Origin: Planotetraspora kaengkrachanensis
GTDB lineage: Bacteria; Actinomycetota; Actinomycetes; Streptosporangiales; Streptosporangiaceae
Assembly: GCF_016862895.1 (NCBI RefSeq)
Contig: NZ_BONV01000046.1
Span: 1 to 59,147 of the forward strand
DNA: 59,147 nucleotides
Direction: 5' to 3'
Both the position numbers and the translations under genes were made by a program. How positions within the stretch are numbered: position 1 is the stretch's first letter; each line of letters begins with the position of its first letter. Under the pieces are notes generated by a model. That model saw only the letters and a list, made by a program, of their open reading frames with translations, had not been told where the DNA came from and searched no databases. Below, piece by piece: positions 18,093 through 26,951 of the stretch.

Positions 18093-18115
18093 TGGTGACC
18101 TACGGCTGAAAGGCG

Positions 18116-18147
18116 ACGCGGCCCCGCCCGGCTGGCCGGGGCCGCGT
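18116..18147. terminator. Hairpin after the GH16 gene
   Basis: An 11-bp perfect GC-rich stem (ACGCGGCCCCG, 18116-18126, pairing with 18137-18147) with a 10-nt loop lies 24 bp past the GH16 stop. No T-run follows, as is common in actinomycetes. It is the likely end of the glucan regulon transcript. From 18148 to 18329 I see no convincing gene. Confidence 0.6.
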
Positions 18148-18329
18148 GATGATCAGACGATGACCTCTCCGGTCAGGCGGCGAGACCGTGACTGCCGGCG
18201 GCGATGGATTCGACGCCGATGACGCCGGTCCGGATTCCGATGGGCGTGTCGCGGTTTCGATGCCGAGGAACCCGTGTGCGGCCGGTGCCGCGTACGGCCT
18301 GACGCGGGCGGTGTGATTGGGTCATCCCT

Positions 18330-19079
18330 GTGATGGAGGACGTGCTCGGACTGATCGCCGTTGGCCTGGCGGCGGGAGTGGTCAGCACAGTTGTGAGCCT
18401 GGCGTCGATCGTCTCCTATCCAGCGTTGCTGGCCTTCGGCATCCCGCCGCTCAGCGCCAACGTCACCAACACCGTCGCGCTCATGTTCACCGGGCTGGGA
18501 GCGGCCGCCGGGTCACGACCGGAGCTCGCCGGGCAGGGCCGGCTGGTCCTGCGACTGGGTTGGGTCACCGCACTCGGAGGCGCGGCCGGGGCGGCGCTCC
18601 TGCTCGCGACGCCGGCCGACATGTTCGAGGCGATCGCCCCATTTCTGATCGCGGGCGCCTCCCTGCTGCTGTTGATCCGCCGCTGGACGCCGGGGGAGGT
18701 GCGCCTCGGCGGGGAGAACGGCCGTGTCCTGCGGGTGGCCCTGTTCGCCGTCGCGGTCTACGTGGGCTATTTCGGAGCGGCGGGCGGGATCCTCATGCTC
18801 GCCGCCCTCGGCTCGGCGCTCAACCAGGCGCCGGCGCGCGTCAACGCCGTGAAGAACGTCGTGTCGGCCCTCGCGAACGGCGTCGCCGCGATCGGGTTCG
18901 CCCTCTTCGGGCCGGTGCGGTGGACGGCCGTTGCACCACTCGCCCTGGGGTTCCTCATCGGAGGCTGGCTCGGGCCGGCCATCGCGAGGCGGCTTCCCGG
19001 GCAGTCGCTGCGGATCCTCGCCGCCGCCTGCGGCCTCGGGGTCGCCGCCAAACTCGCCTTCGACGCGTTCACCGCCTGA
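18330..19079 (+). CDS. TauE/SafE family membrane exporter
   Basis: This 249-residue protein has about eight hydrophobic segments and the two-half TauE/SafE layout (LAAGVVSTVVSLASIVSYPALLA in the first half, GYFGAAGGILMLAALG in the second). Family members are proposed exporters of sulfite, sulfonates or other organic anions; the substrate here is unknown. GTG 18330 and ATG 18333 are adjacent start candidates. The gene stands alone. Confidence 0.85.
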   Translation: MMEDVLGLIAVGLAAGVVSTVVSLASIVSYPALLAFGIPPLSANVTNTVALMFTGLGAAAGSRPELAGQGRLVLRLGWVTALGGAAGAALLLATPADMFEAIAPFLIAGASLLLLIRRWTPGEVRLGGENGRVLRVALFAVAVYVGYFGAAGGILMLAALGSALNQAPARVNAVKNVVSALANGVAAIGFALFGPVRWTAVAPLALGFLIGGWLGPAIARRLPGQSLRILAAACGLGVAAKLAFDAFTA

Positions 19080-19184
19080 GCTCGACAGGCCCGCGCCCGC
19101 CACGCCGCGAGCTCTCCAGTCCGGCCGCGTCACACGCCGGGGCGCGCGGCGGTCGGGTGCGCCAGACCGCTTGCCGGGAAAGGT

Positions 19185-19364
19185 CTAGGACACGGACGCG
19201 GAGGCGTCGGAGCTCTCGCCGGCCTCGGCCAGGCGTGCGCGCAGCCGGTCCCTGACCTCCTCGGGCGTGTAGGCCCGCCGTCGGCGTTCCGCGCGCACGA
19301 CCACAACACCGGTCGCCGCCACGCCGGCAAAGGCCGCGAGTCCGAGCACTTTCCACCACCGCAT
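19185..19364 (-). CDS. Small single-pass membrane protein
   Basis: The 59-residue protein has one membrane segment (about residues 6-23, VLGLAAFAGVAATGVVVV), then Arg-rich ERRRR and a short amphipathic helix (TPEEVRDRLRARLAEAGE). The Arg cluster predicts a cytoplasmic C-terminus. Such small proteins are frequent in actinomycetes and have no known function. It starts 17 bp from the oppositely oriented gene at 19382, and both appear leaderless. Confidence 0.6.
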   Translation of the reverse strand: MRWWKVLGLAAFAGVAATGVVVVRAERRRRAYTPEEVRDRLRARLAEAGESSDASASVS

Positions 19365-19369
19365 GTGCC

Positions 19370-19376
19370 TAGGCTA
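19370..19376. promoter_or_regulatory. Nested divergent -10 elements
   Basis: Only 17 bp separate the two start codons at 19364 (minus) and 19382 (plus). On the plus strand TAGGCT (19370-19375) ends 6 nt before the GTG. On the minus strand TAGCCT (19376-19371) ends 6 nt before the ATG. Both match the TAnnnT -10 pattern at the spacing expected for transcripts that begin at the start codon. The two elements overlap by 5 bp inside the palindrome GCCTAGGC. Confidence 0.5.
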
Positions 19377-19381
19377 CTGCT

Positions 19382-20044
19382 GTGGCAGATATCCAGATAA
19401 GTCTCGATGAAGCCGTGGATCTCAGCCGTACCGGTGACGTGTGGGTCTTCCGTGGCCGCACCGTTCCGGACCGGGCCATCCAGATGACGACCAACAGCCC
19501 GGTCAACCATGTCGGAATGGCCGTCGTCATCGAGGACATGCCGCCGCTCATGTGGCACGCGGAGCTCGGCCGGTCGCTGCCCGACATGTGGTCGGGCACC
19601 CACCAGCGCGGCGTGCAGCTCCACGACATGCGAGACGCCGTCCGAGTGTGGGCCGACAGGTACGGCCAGCGGGCGTGGCTGCGCCAGCTCGAGCCGCCGG
19701 CGTCACGGTCGATGGAGGACGCCGCGCTGCGCGTGATCGCCCGTCTGGACGGCACGCCCTTCCCCTCGACCGCCCAGCTGGCCGGCCGGTGGATGCGCGG
19801 GCGGTTGCCCAACTTCCTGCGTGGTGACACCGCTCTCGAGACGGCCTACTGCGCCGAGGTCGTCGCGCTCACCTACGAGGCGATGGGCCTGCTTCCCCGG
19901 GGGCGCCGCCCGAACTGGTACGACCCGGGCAGGTTCTGGAGCGGCGACGACCTGGCCCTGCTGGGCGGGGCACGGCTGGGCGGCGAGATCGCGGTCGACG
20001 TCCCGCCCGCTCCCGCTCCAGGCGTGGCCGCCGTCAAGCCCTAG
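19382..20044 (+). CDS. Permuted papain-like (NlpC/P60, YiiX-type) protein
   Basis: This 220-residue protein has a His motif VNHVGMAV near 40-47 and a Cys motif TAYCAEVVALTYEAMGLLP near 157, in the order His then Cys. That order is typical of the circularly permuted papain-like superfamily (YiiX, LRAT, DUF830). Members cleave or transfer acyl or peptide groups. No signal peptide is seen, so a cytoplasmic or membrane-surface role is likely. It shares a 17-bp divergent gap with the small membrane protein. The substrate is unknown. Confidence 0.65.
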   Translation: MADIQISLDEAVDLSRTGDVWVFRGRTVPDRAIQMTTNSPVNHVGMAVVIEDMPPLMWHAELGRSLPDMWSGTHQRGVQLHDMRDAVRVWADRYGQRAWLRQLEPPASRSMEDAALRVIARLDGTPFPSTAQLAGRWMRGRLPNFLRGDTALETAYCAEVVALTYEAMGLLPRGRRPNWYDPGRFWSGDDLALLGGARLGGEIAVDVPPAPAPGVAAVKP

Positions 20045-20133
20045 CCAAGATTTCACGCAGGCGGTCAACCTCAGGCCCGACTAGTGCGTCAGGACTAGGC
20101 ATCGTTCGTTCAGACGCAAGATGGCAGGGCCTT

Positions 20134-20364
20134 ATGCCTACTCCTGATTTCCGAGGCGACGGCCTCGACGGTCTTTTCCAAACGGACCTGCGAGCCCGCC
20201 TCGCGCTCGACGCGGTACGCCGGCGGGGTCCGGAAGCGGTGGAGGAGGAGACGCTCCGGATGAAGTCCGAACTGGTCCGGCTGTACGGATGGGAGGGCTA
20301 CCAGCGGGTCATCTCCAAGATGGAGAGCGACCTGGCCCGGCTCCACGAGCGGCCGGCGCCGTAG
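20134..20364 (+). CDS. Small hypothetical protein
   Basis: The 76-residue charged protein has helical predictions (EEETLRMKSELVRLYGWEGYQRVISKMESDLARL), a possible coiled coil and no membrane segment. AGGG lies 4 nt before ATG 20134. I do not recognise a family. The 146 bp after it, up to the lactonase gene, hold a short acidic-codon run (GACGACTT-like repeats near 20400-20460) with no supportable gene. Confidence 0.55.
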   Translation: MPTPDFRGDGLDGLFQTDLRARLALDAVRRRGPEAVEEETLRMKSELVRLYGWEGYQRVISKMESDLARLHERPAP

Positions 20365-20510
20365 CGGCGGAAACCCGCGAGAGGCGTTCGCCGACGCCCC
20401 CCACGACGACTTCGATGACGACTTAGACGAAGACCCCGACGGCGACTTCGCCGCCGACTTCGCGGATAACATCGGCGGCGGAACGGACCGCCTACCCCGA
20501 TGGAGCGACG

Positions 20511-21536
20511 ATGACGCGACCCCTTCCCGGCACTGACGCGAACGGCCACGCGGCGCTCCGGGATCTCGTCGTCGGCGGCTACACGCCGGACACCGGCGGC
20601 ACGGGACCGGGGCTGGCCCGCGTGCGGGTCGACACGGAGGGCCGGACGGAGATCGTCGCGCGGACCGCCGTCCCCGGGCCGTCGTTCGTCACCGCGCATC
20701 CCCGGCTGCCTCTGATCTACGCGGTGCTCGAGCGGGACGCGGGAGGCGTGGCGGTGTTCGCCGACGACCCCGCCGGCCTACGCCTGCTCGCCGAGCGTTC
20801 CAGCGGCGGCTCGTTCCCCTGCCACGCCGCCGTGGACCCGGCCGGGACCTGGCTCGCCGTGGCTAACTACGGCGACGGCACGGTCGCCGTCTTCCGTCTC
20901 TCCCCGGACGGCATGCCCGGCCCGGAGCCGTTGCTCTTCCCCAACGAGGGACGGGGACCCGACCCCGACCGGCAGGAGGGGCCACACGCCCATCAGGCCG
21001 TCTTCGGGCCGGACGGGGTGCTTTACGTGACCGACCTCGGCACCGACGAGGTCCGGCGCTTCCTGCCCGACATGACTCCCCACCCCGCCGGTCCCGTACG
21101 GCTGACGCCGGGGTCGGGTCTGCGGCACTTCGTGCATCGCGAGGGCCACTGGTACGTCGCCGGAGAACTGGACGGGATGGTCGGCGTCTACGACGGCGAC
21201 TGGCGCGAGGTCGCCCGGGTGGCCGCAAGTGAAAGCGGTGTCCGCAATCACCCCTCGCACATCGCCGTCTCCGACGACGGTCGCCGTCTCTACGTCGCCA
21301 ACCGGGGTCCGGACACCGTGACGACCTTCGCGCTCGACGGCGCACGGCCGGTGCGAGTCGCCGAGACGCCGGCCGGGGGCACGTGGCCACGGCACTTCGC
21401 CCTCGACGGAGACCGGCTCTACGTGGCCAACCAGCGGTCGGACGCGGTGGCCGTACTCAGACTGGAAGACGGGGTGCCCGCGGCGACCGGCGCGACCGTC
21501 GAGCTGGGCAGCCCCTCGTGCGTGCTCATCCGATGA
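20511..21536 (+). CDS. Lactonase family (Pgl-type beta-propeller) protein
   Basis: This 341-residue protein has the seven-bladed propeller of the YbhE/Pgl lactonase family. Typical motifs are VVGGYT near the start, ANYGDGTVAVF, PHAHQAVFGPDG, NHPSHIAVSDDGRRLYVANRG and ANQRSDAVAVL. Family members hydrolyse 6-phosphogluconolactone or related lactones, but many are uncharacterised. It is a single gene convergent with the methyltransferase gene, whose end is 65 bp away; a short 7-bp stem (21583-21601) lies between them. Confidence 0.85.
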   Translation: MTRPLPGTDANGHAALRDLVVGGYTPDTGGTGPGLARVRVDTEGRTEIVARTAVPGPSFVTAHPRLPLIYAVLERDAGGVAVFADDPAGLRLLAERSSGGSFPCHAAVDPAGTWLAVANYGDGTVAVFRLSPDGMPGPEPLLFPNEGRGPDPDRQEGPHAHQAVFGPDGVLYVTDLGTDEVRRFLPDMTPHPAGPVRLTPGSGLRHFVHREGHWYVAGELDGMVGVYDGDWREVARVAASESGVRNHPSHIAVSDDGRRLYVANRGPDTVTTFALDGARPVRVAETPAGGTWPRHFALDGDRLYVANQRSDAVAVLRLEDGVPAATGATVELGSPSCVLIR

Positions 21537-21601
21537 GGCTCGCCCGACGAGGACGGCTCACGCGATGAGAAAGGCCCACGCACCGCTCACGGGATGAGCG
21601 G

Positions 21602-22414
21602 TCACGGGACGCGCGCGACGCCTCCGACGATCCACGCCTTGTCGGGGCGAGAGGCGGCGGCGGTGCTGTCGGGCCGCCACCGCCGGATGTAGACGAGGCC
21701 GGGGTCGACCAGCTCGGTGCCGTCGAAGAACCGCAGCACGTCCTCGCGCCTGCGCGGGGCGTCGTCCGCGTTGGACACGATGCGGCGGAACGCCTCGACG
21801 ATCGGGCCCACCAGATCGGGGCGCGCGTCGAAGACCGCGTGGCCGATGACGAGGTGGCTGCCGGAGGCGACGTGGTCGCGCAGGTAGGCGACGCTCTTGT
21901 ACGGGTCGCTCACGTCCGGGAGGTACTGGAGCCGGGCGGGGATCAGCAGCCCGACCGGCTGGTCGAAGTCGATGACGCGGCGGATGTCGGGACTGTCGAG
22001 CAGTTCGGCCGGCTGGAGGATGTTGCCCTTCACGACGCCGGTGTGGGGATTGGTCGCGAGGAGGGCGCGCCCGTGCGTCAGGACGACGGGGTCGTCGTCG
22101 ACGTAGACGACCCGGGCGTCGGGGACCAGCGACTGGGCGACCTCGTGGGTGTTGCGCTGGGTGGGCAGCCCCGAGGCGACGTTGACGAACTGCGTGATGC
22201 CCTGGTCGACGAGGTAGCGCACCGCGCGTTCCAGGAAGTCCCTGACCTCGGTCGCCATGTCCTTGATTTCGGGGGCGATCGTGAGCAGTCGTTCGGCCAG
22301 GTCCCGGTCGGCGGCGAAGTTGTCCTTGCCGCCTAACAGGTAGTCGCTCATGCGGGCGATGTTGGCCGTGCTCGTGTCGAAACCCGCCACTCCGCGCCGC
22401 TCCGCGCCACTCAC
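21602..22414 (-). CDS. DUF574-type SAM-dependent methyltransferase
   Basis: This 270-residue member of the actinomycete DUF574/Methyltransf_19 group has the signatures FDTSTANIARMSDYLLGGKDNF at the start, VASGLPTQRNTHEVA and VVYVDDDPVVLTHGRALL (SAM-binding acidic residues), and DGTELVDPGLVYIRRWRP at the end. Such genes occur in many paralogues in actinomycete genomes; substrates are mostly unknown. The upstream 70 bp are AT-rich (22440-22488) and probably hold its promoter. Confidence 0.9.
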   Translation of the reverse strand: MSGAERRGVAGFDTSTANIARMSDYLLGGKDNFAADRDLAERLLTIAPEIKDMATEVRDFLERAVRYLVDQGITQFVNVASGLPTQRNTHEVAQSLVPDARVVYVDDDPVVLTHGRALLATNPHTGVVKGNILQPAELLDSPDIRRVIDFDQPVGLLIPARLQYLPDVSDPYKSVAYLRDHVASGSHLVIGHAVFDARPDLVGPIVEAFRRIVSNADDAPRRREDVLRFFDGTELVDPGLVYIRRWRPDSTAAASRPDKAWIVGGVARVP

Positions 22415-22488
22415 AGGAGCCCCTTTCCATGACTGTGCCTGGATGATTATTGCCTAACGAATATTGGTTTGTGCCCATATATCGCTGG

Positions 22489-23301
22489 TTAATCCCACCA
22501 GAACGACCACGCGTTCTGCCCGACGATCTCGTGGGCGTAGTCGACGAGCGTCCCCGGGCCCTGCAGGAGGGTGTCCGGGCAGAAGGTCCAGTGCTCGGCC
22601 GCGACGCGCAGCGCGTGCTCAGGGGTCGCCGGAGGTGCGGCGATGCTCAGGTCGAGTGTGTTGAAGCCGAGGCCGACCACCCGCGCGCCGAACCGGTCCT
22701 CCCAGCTGCGCACGACGGCGGCGAGCGGCACCGTCCACTCGTTGTGGTGCAGTGCGCCCTGCCAGCCGATGGCGACGAGCGCGTCGGCTCCCCGCTCGAC
22801 CGCCGCCAGGCCGAGCGGCGTCCTTCGCTCGGCCACGACCCCGGCGTACCAGTCCGCGACCACGTCCGGGTGCGCGACCGGCTCGCCGGGGTCGGCCGGT
22901 CCCGGGCAGTCGTCTCCGAACGGCGCCAGGTCCGCTTCTCTGTTGATGAGGTCGCGCCACGCCTCGGCCATGAACCCCGCGGCCGTGTAATGGTCGATCT
23001 CGGCGACCGAGTCCGGCGCGATCTGCCCGGCGGCCCACGGTTGCACGCCGTCCTCCAGGAGCACCGGCCACAGGCCCGACCGCCGGTGCTCCTCGCGGAG
23101 CCGGGTCCACAACCCGGCCTGAACCGGGTCGTCGCTGAGCCAGAACGACGGCCGGTGATGCGTCCGCAACGGGTCGTACTCGGGATCCGGCCACACGAGG
23201 GAGCCGGACGGGAGGTCGACGCCGAACGCCCGCCCGTCGCCTCCGCCGCCGAACAGCAGCTCCAGATCGAGCGGAAGCTGCCGTAGCTCGTGATCCGCCA
23301 T
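22489..23301 (-). CDS. DUF4253 domain protein
   Basis: This 270-residue soluble protein shows the DUF4253 pattern in its C-terminal half: WYAGVVAERRTPLGLAAVERGADALVAIGWQGALHH, then EDRFGARVVGLGFNTLDLSIAAPPATPEHALRVAAEHWTFCPD. No biochemical role is known for the domain. It ends 75 bp before the methyltransferase start on the same strand. ATG 23301 is supported by the end of the conserved region and the short upstream gap to the LuxR gene. Confidence 0.8.
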   Translation of the reverse strand: MADHELRQLPLDLELLFGGGGDGRAFGVDLPSGSLVWPDPEYDPLRTHHRPSFWLSDDPVQAGLWTRLREEHRRSGLWPVLLEDGVQPWAAGQIAPDSVAEIDHYTAAGFMAEAWRDLINREADLAPFGDDCPGPADPGEPVAHPDVVADWYAGVVAERRTPLGLAAVERGADALVAIGWQGALHHNEWTVPLAAVVRSWEDRFGARVVGLGFNTLDLSIAAPPATPEHALRVAAEHWTFCPDTLLQGPGTLVDYAHEIVGQNAWSFWWD

Positions 23302-23351
23302 GCGCCAATAATGTCGGACCTTGTGCGGAGATGCCCGGCGAGGGCCGCCTC

Positions 23352-24323
23352 CTATGTCACGTCGAGCCGGCAGAGCCCCTCGGTGATGACCTTCGTCGTC
23401 AGACGGGTACGGCTGTCGCAGCCGAGTTTGGCGAAGATGTGCTCCAGATGGGTGGTCACCGTCCGCACGCTGAGGACGAGCGCCGCGGCGATCTGCGGGT
23501 TGGAGTCGCCCCTGGCGACCCGGGTGAGCACCTCGACCTCCCTGGCCGTCAGGTCGTACGGCAACGCACACGGACGCTCCGCGATGACGGCGCCCTGGAT
23601 CGCGCCGCGGAACCCGACACCGGCCCGGTGGACCCGCAGCTCTCTCCACTGGCCGCCGCCGTCCAGCCAGAGCCCGCGGCGGGACAGCTCACGCGAGTCG
23701 ATGAACGACCGGGCGAGCTCCGCCACGGCCGGTTCGGACGCGAGGGCCTCCGACGAGGGCCACCCGGCGACGTCGCTGCGCCGCCCACAACGCTCGAACG
23801 CGGCGGCGCGAAAACCCGGCGGCAGGCCGAGCGGGTCGACGACGCATCTGGTCAGGTCGGTGAGGTGCGCGAGCGCGGGGGAGACGGCGCTGACGACCGC
23901 GGCCGTCTCGGGCGGGAGGTCGCCGCGCGAGCCGAGATGCAGCAGGCCGGTGTAGCGGCCCTCGCTCAGGAACAGCGGGGTGGTGATCCCGGCGCGCCAG
24001 CCGTACGGCTCGAGGTGGCGGCGGAAGTAGCGTTCGGTGCCGGGGGAGCCCATGGCGAGCGGCTCCCTGCGCGTCATCGCCCTGCGATAGGACGCCAGGC
24101 TCGCGTACTCCTCCGCCGCGTCGTCGTCCACACGGCCGTATCCCTCGCACACCAGGGATCGGTGGCGGCCGGTCGCGGGGTCGAACCCGACGAACTCGTA
24201 GGCGTCCACCGGGATGACCTCGCGCAGCGCGGCCATCGCGCCGTGCGCCCCCTGCCGGGCCACCTGGAAACCCAGCTCCGCGAAGGCCTGGAGGTGGCGC
24301 GCGCTCAGGCTGATCCGTTCCAT
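23352..24323 (-). CDS. LuxR-type transcriptional regulator
   Basis: This 323-residue protein has a GAF-like N-terminal region (VIPVDAYEFVGFDP...TTPLFLSEGRYTGLLHLGSRGDL) and a C-terminal LuxR helix-turn-helix (LTAREVEVLTRVARGDSNPQIAAALVLSVRTVTTHLEHIFAKLG). ATG 24323 is chosen because GGAGG lies 4 nt upstream; an earlier ATG at 24362 lacks such a site. It is divergent from the ABC operon at 24445 and could regulate it, which is an inference from position only. Confidence 0.87.
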   Translation of the reverse strand: MERISLSARHLQAFAELGFQVARQGAHGAMAALREVIPVDAYEFVGFDPATGRHRSLVCEGYGRVDDDAAEEYASLASYRRAMTRREPLAMGSPGTERYFRRHLEPYGWRAGITTPLFLSEGRYTGLLHLGSRGDLPPETAAVVSAVSPALAHLTDLTRCVVDPLGLPPGFRAAAFERCGRRSDVAGWPSSEALASEPAVAELARSFIDSRELSRRGLWLDGGGQWRELRVHRAGVGFRGAIQGAVIAERPCALPYDLTAREVEVLTRVARGDSNPQIAAALVLSVRTVTTHLEHIFAKLGCDSRTRLTTKVITEGLCRLDVT

Positions 24324-24444
24324 GGGACCTCCATGGTCAGCCTCCCGCACCACATCCTGCAAAGGAATACGTAAAGCTTCCGATGTGACCGACCGGCCCG
24401 TTATCTACCCTCACCGGCAACACGACCCGGAGAGGCGGGGGCCG

Positions 24445-26025
24445 ATGAGAATCAGCGGCAGAGGGACCGTGGCCCTCGCGGTGGCGGCGGTCATGTTCGG
24501 CGGCGCGTGCGGGGGCACGCCGGAGACGCCGGCGACGAGCGAGTTCTCGGTCGCGCTGACCGAGCCCGACCATCTCACTCCCGGCAACACCTCGAGCAGT
24601 TACTCCCAGACCGTGATCGACGCGCTGTTCGACATGCCGGTCTACATCGACGCGCAGGGCAAGCCGCAGATGCGGGCCGCCGCGTCGGTGACCAGCACCG
24701 ACCAGAAGGTGTGGACGATCAAGATCAAGCCGGGCCGGAAGTTCGGCAACGGCGAGCCGGTGACCGCCCAGAGTTTCGCCGACTCGTGGAACGCCGCCGC
24801 CTACGGCCCGAACGGGTGGACCAACAACTACTACTTCGGCAACATCGAGGGCTACGACGCGCTCAACCCCGAGGAGGGCGAGCCGGCGACCGACACCATG
24901 AGCGGGCTCAAGGTGCTCGACCCGGAGACGCTGGAGGTCACGCTCACCGGCCCGTTCAGCCAGTTCCCCGTGACGCTGGCCTGGATGGCGTTCGCCCCGA
25001 TGCCGAAGGCTGCGTTCAAGGACCTCAAGGCCTACGACCAGGCACCCATCGGCAACGGCCCCTTCGTCCTCGACGGGGCGTGGCAGCACAACCGGCAGAT
25101 CAAGATCAAGAAGTCTCCGACGTACACCGGTGAACGGCAGGCGCGTTCCGACGGCGTCCTGTTCAAGATCTACGCCAGCCGCGACACCGCGTACACCGAC
25201 CTGCGGGCCGACCGGGTCGACCTGCTGCAGACCATCCCGCCGGCCAGCGCGCCCGAGGCGAAGCGGCTGCTCGGCGACCGGTTCCTCGCGACGCCCGGCG
25301 GCACGATGGACTACCTCGGCTTCCCGCTGTTCGACAAGAGGTTCGCCAGCGCGGACCTGCGCCGGGCGTTCTCCATGGCCATCGACAGGAAGGCGATCAC
25401 GGACGCCGTCTTCAACGGCGCGTTCCAGCCCATGTCGTCGCTGCTCGCGCCGCTCGTCCCCGGGTACCGCGCCGACGCGTGCGGCGAGGCCTGCGTGTAC
25501 GACCCCGCCAAGGCCAAGCAGCTGTTCGACCAGGCCGGCGGCTTCAGCGGCACGCTGAACCTCTACTTCTCCAACGCCGACCCCAGCTACGAGCAGTGGA
25601 TGACGGCCGTCGCCAACCAGCTCAAGCAGAACCTCGGCATCCAGGACATCGCGTTCAAGAAGCTCCCGGCAGCCGACTACCTCCCGACGCTCCGCGCGCA
25701 CAAGCAGGACGGCCCGTACCGAAACAACTGGGTGATGGACTACCCGAGCCCGCAGGACTACCTCGAGTACATGTGGGGCGCCGGCAACCGGATGGGCTGG
25801 GAGAACAAGGAGTTCGACGACCTGATCAAGAAGGCGAACTCGGCGGCGAGCTTCGACGAGAGCATCCCGATCTACCAGCAGGCGGAGGACGTCGCGCTCA
25901 CGGAGATGCCGATGATGCCGCTCTGGAACTGGCAGGACCAGATCGGCTACTCCACGCGGCTCGGCGACGTCCAGATCACCCCCTACGGCGCGAACCTCGA
26001 CAAGATCACGGTCAAGCGGCAGTGA
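24445..26025 (+). CDS. Peptide-type ABC substrate-binding lipoprotein (SBP_bac_5)
   Basis: This 526-residue lipoprotein has a signal sequence ending in a lipobox-like FGGAC with Cys22. The body follows the DppA/OppA family (LTPGNTSSSYSQTVIDALFDMPVY, GEPVTAQSFADSWNAAA, RRAFSMAIDRKAITDAVFNGAFQP, NNWVMDYPSPQDYLEYMWG). It should capture oligopeptides or similar solutes outside the membrane. Its stop overlaps the GTG of the first permease as GTGA. Confidence 0.92.
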   Translation: MRISGRGTVALAVAAVMFGGACGGTPETPATSEFSVALTEPDHLTPGNTSSSYSQTVIDALFDMPVYIDAQGKPQMRAAASVTSTDQKVWTIKIKPGRKFGNGEPVTAQSFADSWNAAAYGPNGWTNNYYFGNIEGYDALNPEEGEPATDTMSGLKVLDPETLEVTLTGPFSQFPVTLAWMAFAPMPKAAFKDLKAYDQAPIGNGPFVLDGAWQHNRQIKIKKSPTYTGERQARSDGVLFKIYASRDTAYTDLRADRVDLLQTIPPASAPEAKRLLGDRFLATPGGTMDYLGFPLFDKRFASADLRRAFSMAIDRKAITDAVFNGAFQPMSSLLAPLVPGYRADACGEACVYDPAKAKQLFDQAGGFSGTLNLYFSNADPSYEQWMTAVANQLKQNLGIQDIAFKKLPAADYLPTLRAHKQDGPYRNNWVMDYPSPQDYLEYMWGAGNRMGWENKEFDDLIKKANSAASFDESIPIYQQAEDVALTEMPMMPLWNWQDQIGYSTRLGDVQITPYGANLDKITVKRQ

Positions 26026-26951
26026 GATACGCCGCGCACCGCCTGGCACAGGCCGTGCCGGTGTTCTTCGCCACCACCTTTGTGATCTACGCGATGGTGT
26101 TCGTCCTGCCCGGCGACCCGATCCTCGCGCTCGCCGGAGACAAGCCGGTGCCCGACCAGGTCCTGGACGTCATGCGGGAGCGCTACCACCTGAACGACCC
26201 GCTCCTGGTCCAGTACGGCCGCTACATGCTCGGCCTGCTGCACGGCGACCTCGGGGAGACGTTCACCGGCCAGCCGGTGAGCGAGCTCCTCCAGGACCGC
26301 TGGGGGGTGACCGCCCAGCTCGCGGCGACCGCCTGGATCTTCGAGCTGGCCGTGGGCATCGCCCTCGGCGTCGTCGCCGGACTGCGCAGAGGCGGGGTCG
26401 CCGACACCGCCGTCCTCGCCGGGACGACGTTCGTCATCGCGGCGCCGGTGTTCGTCGTCGGCTACACGGCGCAGATCGTGTTCGGGCTCAACCTGGGGCT
26501 GTTCCCGACGGCGGGGACCGACGAGGGCTGGCCGGGCAGCTACCTGCTGCCCGGGATGGTCCTCGGCTCGTTCGGGCTCGCCTACGTCGCCCGCCTCACG
26601 CGGACCGCGCTGGTGGAGAACCTCCGGTCCGACTACGTCAGGACGGCAACGGCCAAGGGCATGCGCAGGAGAAGGGTCGTCGGCGTGCACGCCCTGCGCA
26701 ACTCGCTGATCCCGGTCGTCACCTTCCTGGGGGTCGACTTCGGCAACCTGATGGCCGGGGCGGTCGTCACCGAGGGCATCTTCAACCTGCCGGGCATCGG
26801 CCAGCAGGTGTTCCAGTCGATCCAGCTCCAGGAGGGGCCCGTCGTCGTCGGCGTCACCACCGTGCTCGTCATGATCTTCATTGCGGCCAACCTGGCCGTC
26901 GACCTCCTGTACGGGCTGCTCGACCCGAGGATCCGGCGTGCTCGCGCGTGA
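26022..26951 (+). CDS. ABC transporter permease (DppB/OppB type)
   Basis: This 309-residue inner-membrane protein has about six segments. It carries the DppB-type ending of the first helix region (FVLPGDPILALAG), the ABC-binding loop (RTALVENLRSDYVRTATAKGMRRRRVVGVHALRNSLIPVVTFLG) and the GIFNLPGIGQ motif. It pairs with the permease that overlaps it by 14 bp. Confidence 0.92.
   Translation: MRYAAHRLAQAVPVFFATTFVIYAMVFVLPGDPILALAGDKPVPDQVLDVMRERYHLNDPLLVQYGRYMLGLLHGDLGETFTGQPVSELLQDRWGVTAQLAATAWIFELAVGIALGVVAGLRRGGVADTAVLAGTTFVIAAPVFVVGYTAQIVFGLNLGLFPTAGTDEGWPGSYLLPGMVLGSFGLAYVARLTRTALVENLRSDYVRTATAKGMRRRRVVGVHALRNSLIPVVTFLGVDFGNLMAGAVVTEGIFNLPGIGQQVFQSIQLQEGPVVVGVTTVLVMIFIAANLAVDLLYGLLDPRIRRARA

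Noticed and set aside
11678-18109. A very long plus-strand open reading frame of more than 2000 codons
   Set aside because: It runs antisense to the GH3 gene and in the wrong frame of the GH16 gene. Its translation is Arg/Gly/Pro-rich, which is typical of shadow frames in high-GC DNA.
18173-18325. A possible 50-residue minus-strand peptide ending in SHGLAA, considered as a RiPP precursor
   Set aside because: No ribosome site, no modifying enzymes nearby, and its start lies within 5 bp of the divergent exporter start.
20365-20510. A short acidic reading with GACGACTT-like repeats after the 76-residue gene
   Set aside because: It is frame-inconsistent and lacks a start; it looks like low-complexity intergenic sequence.
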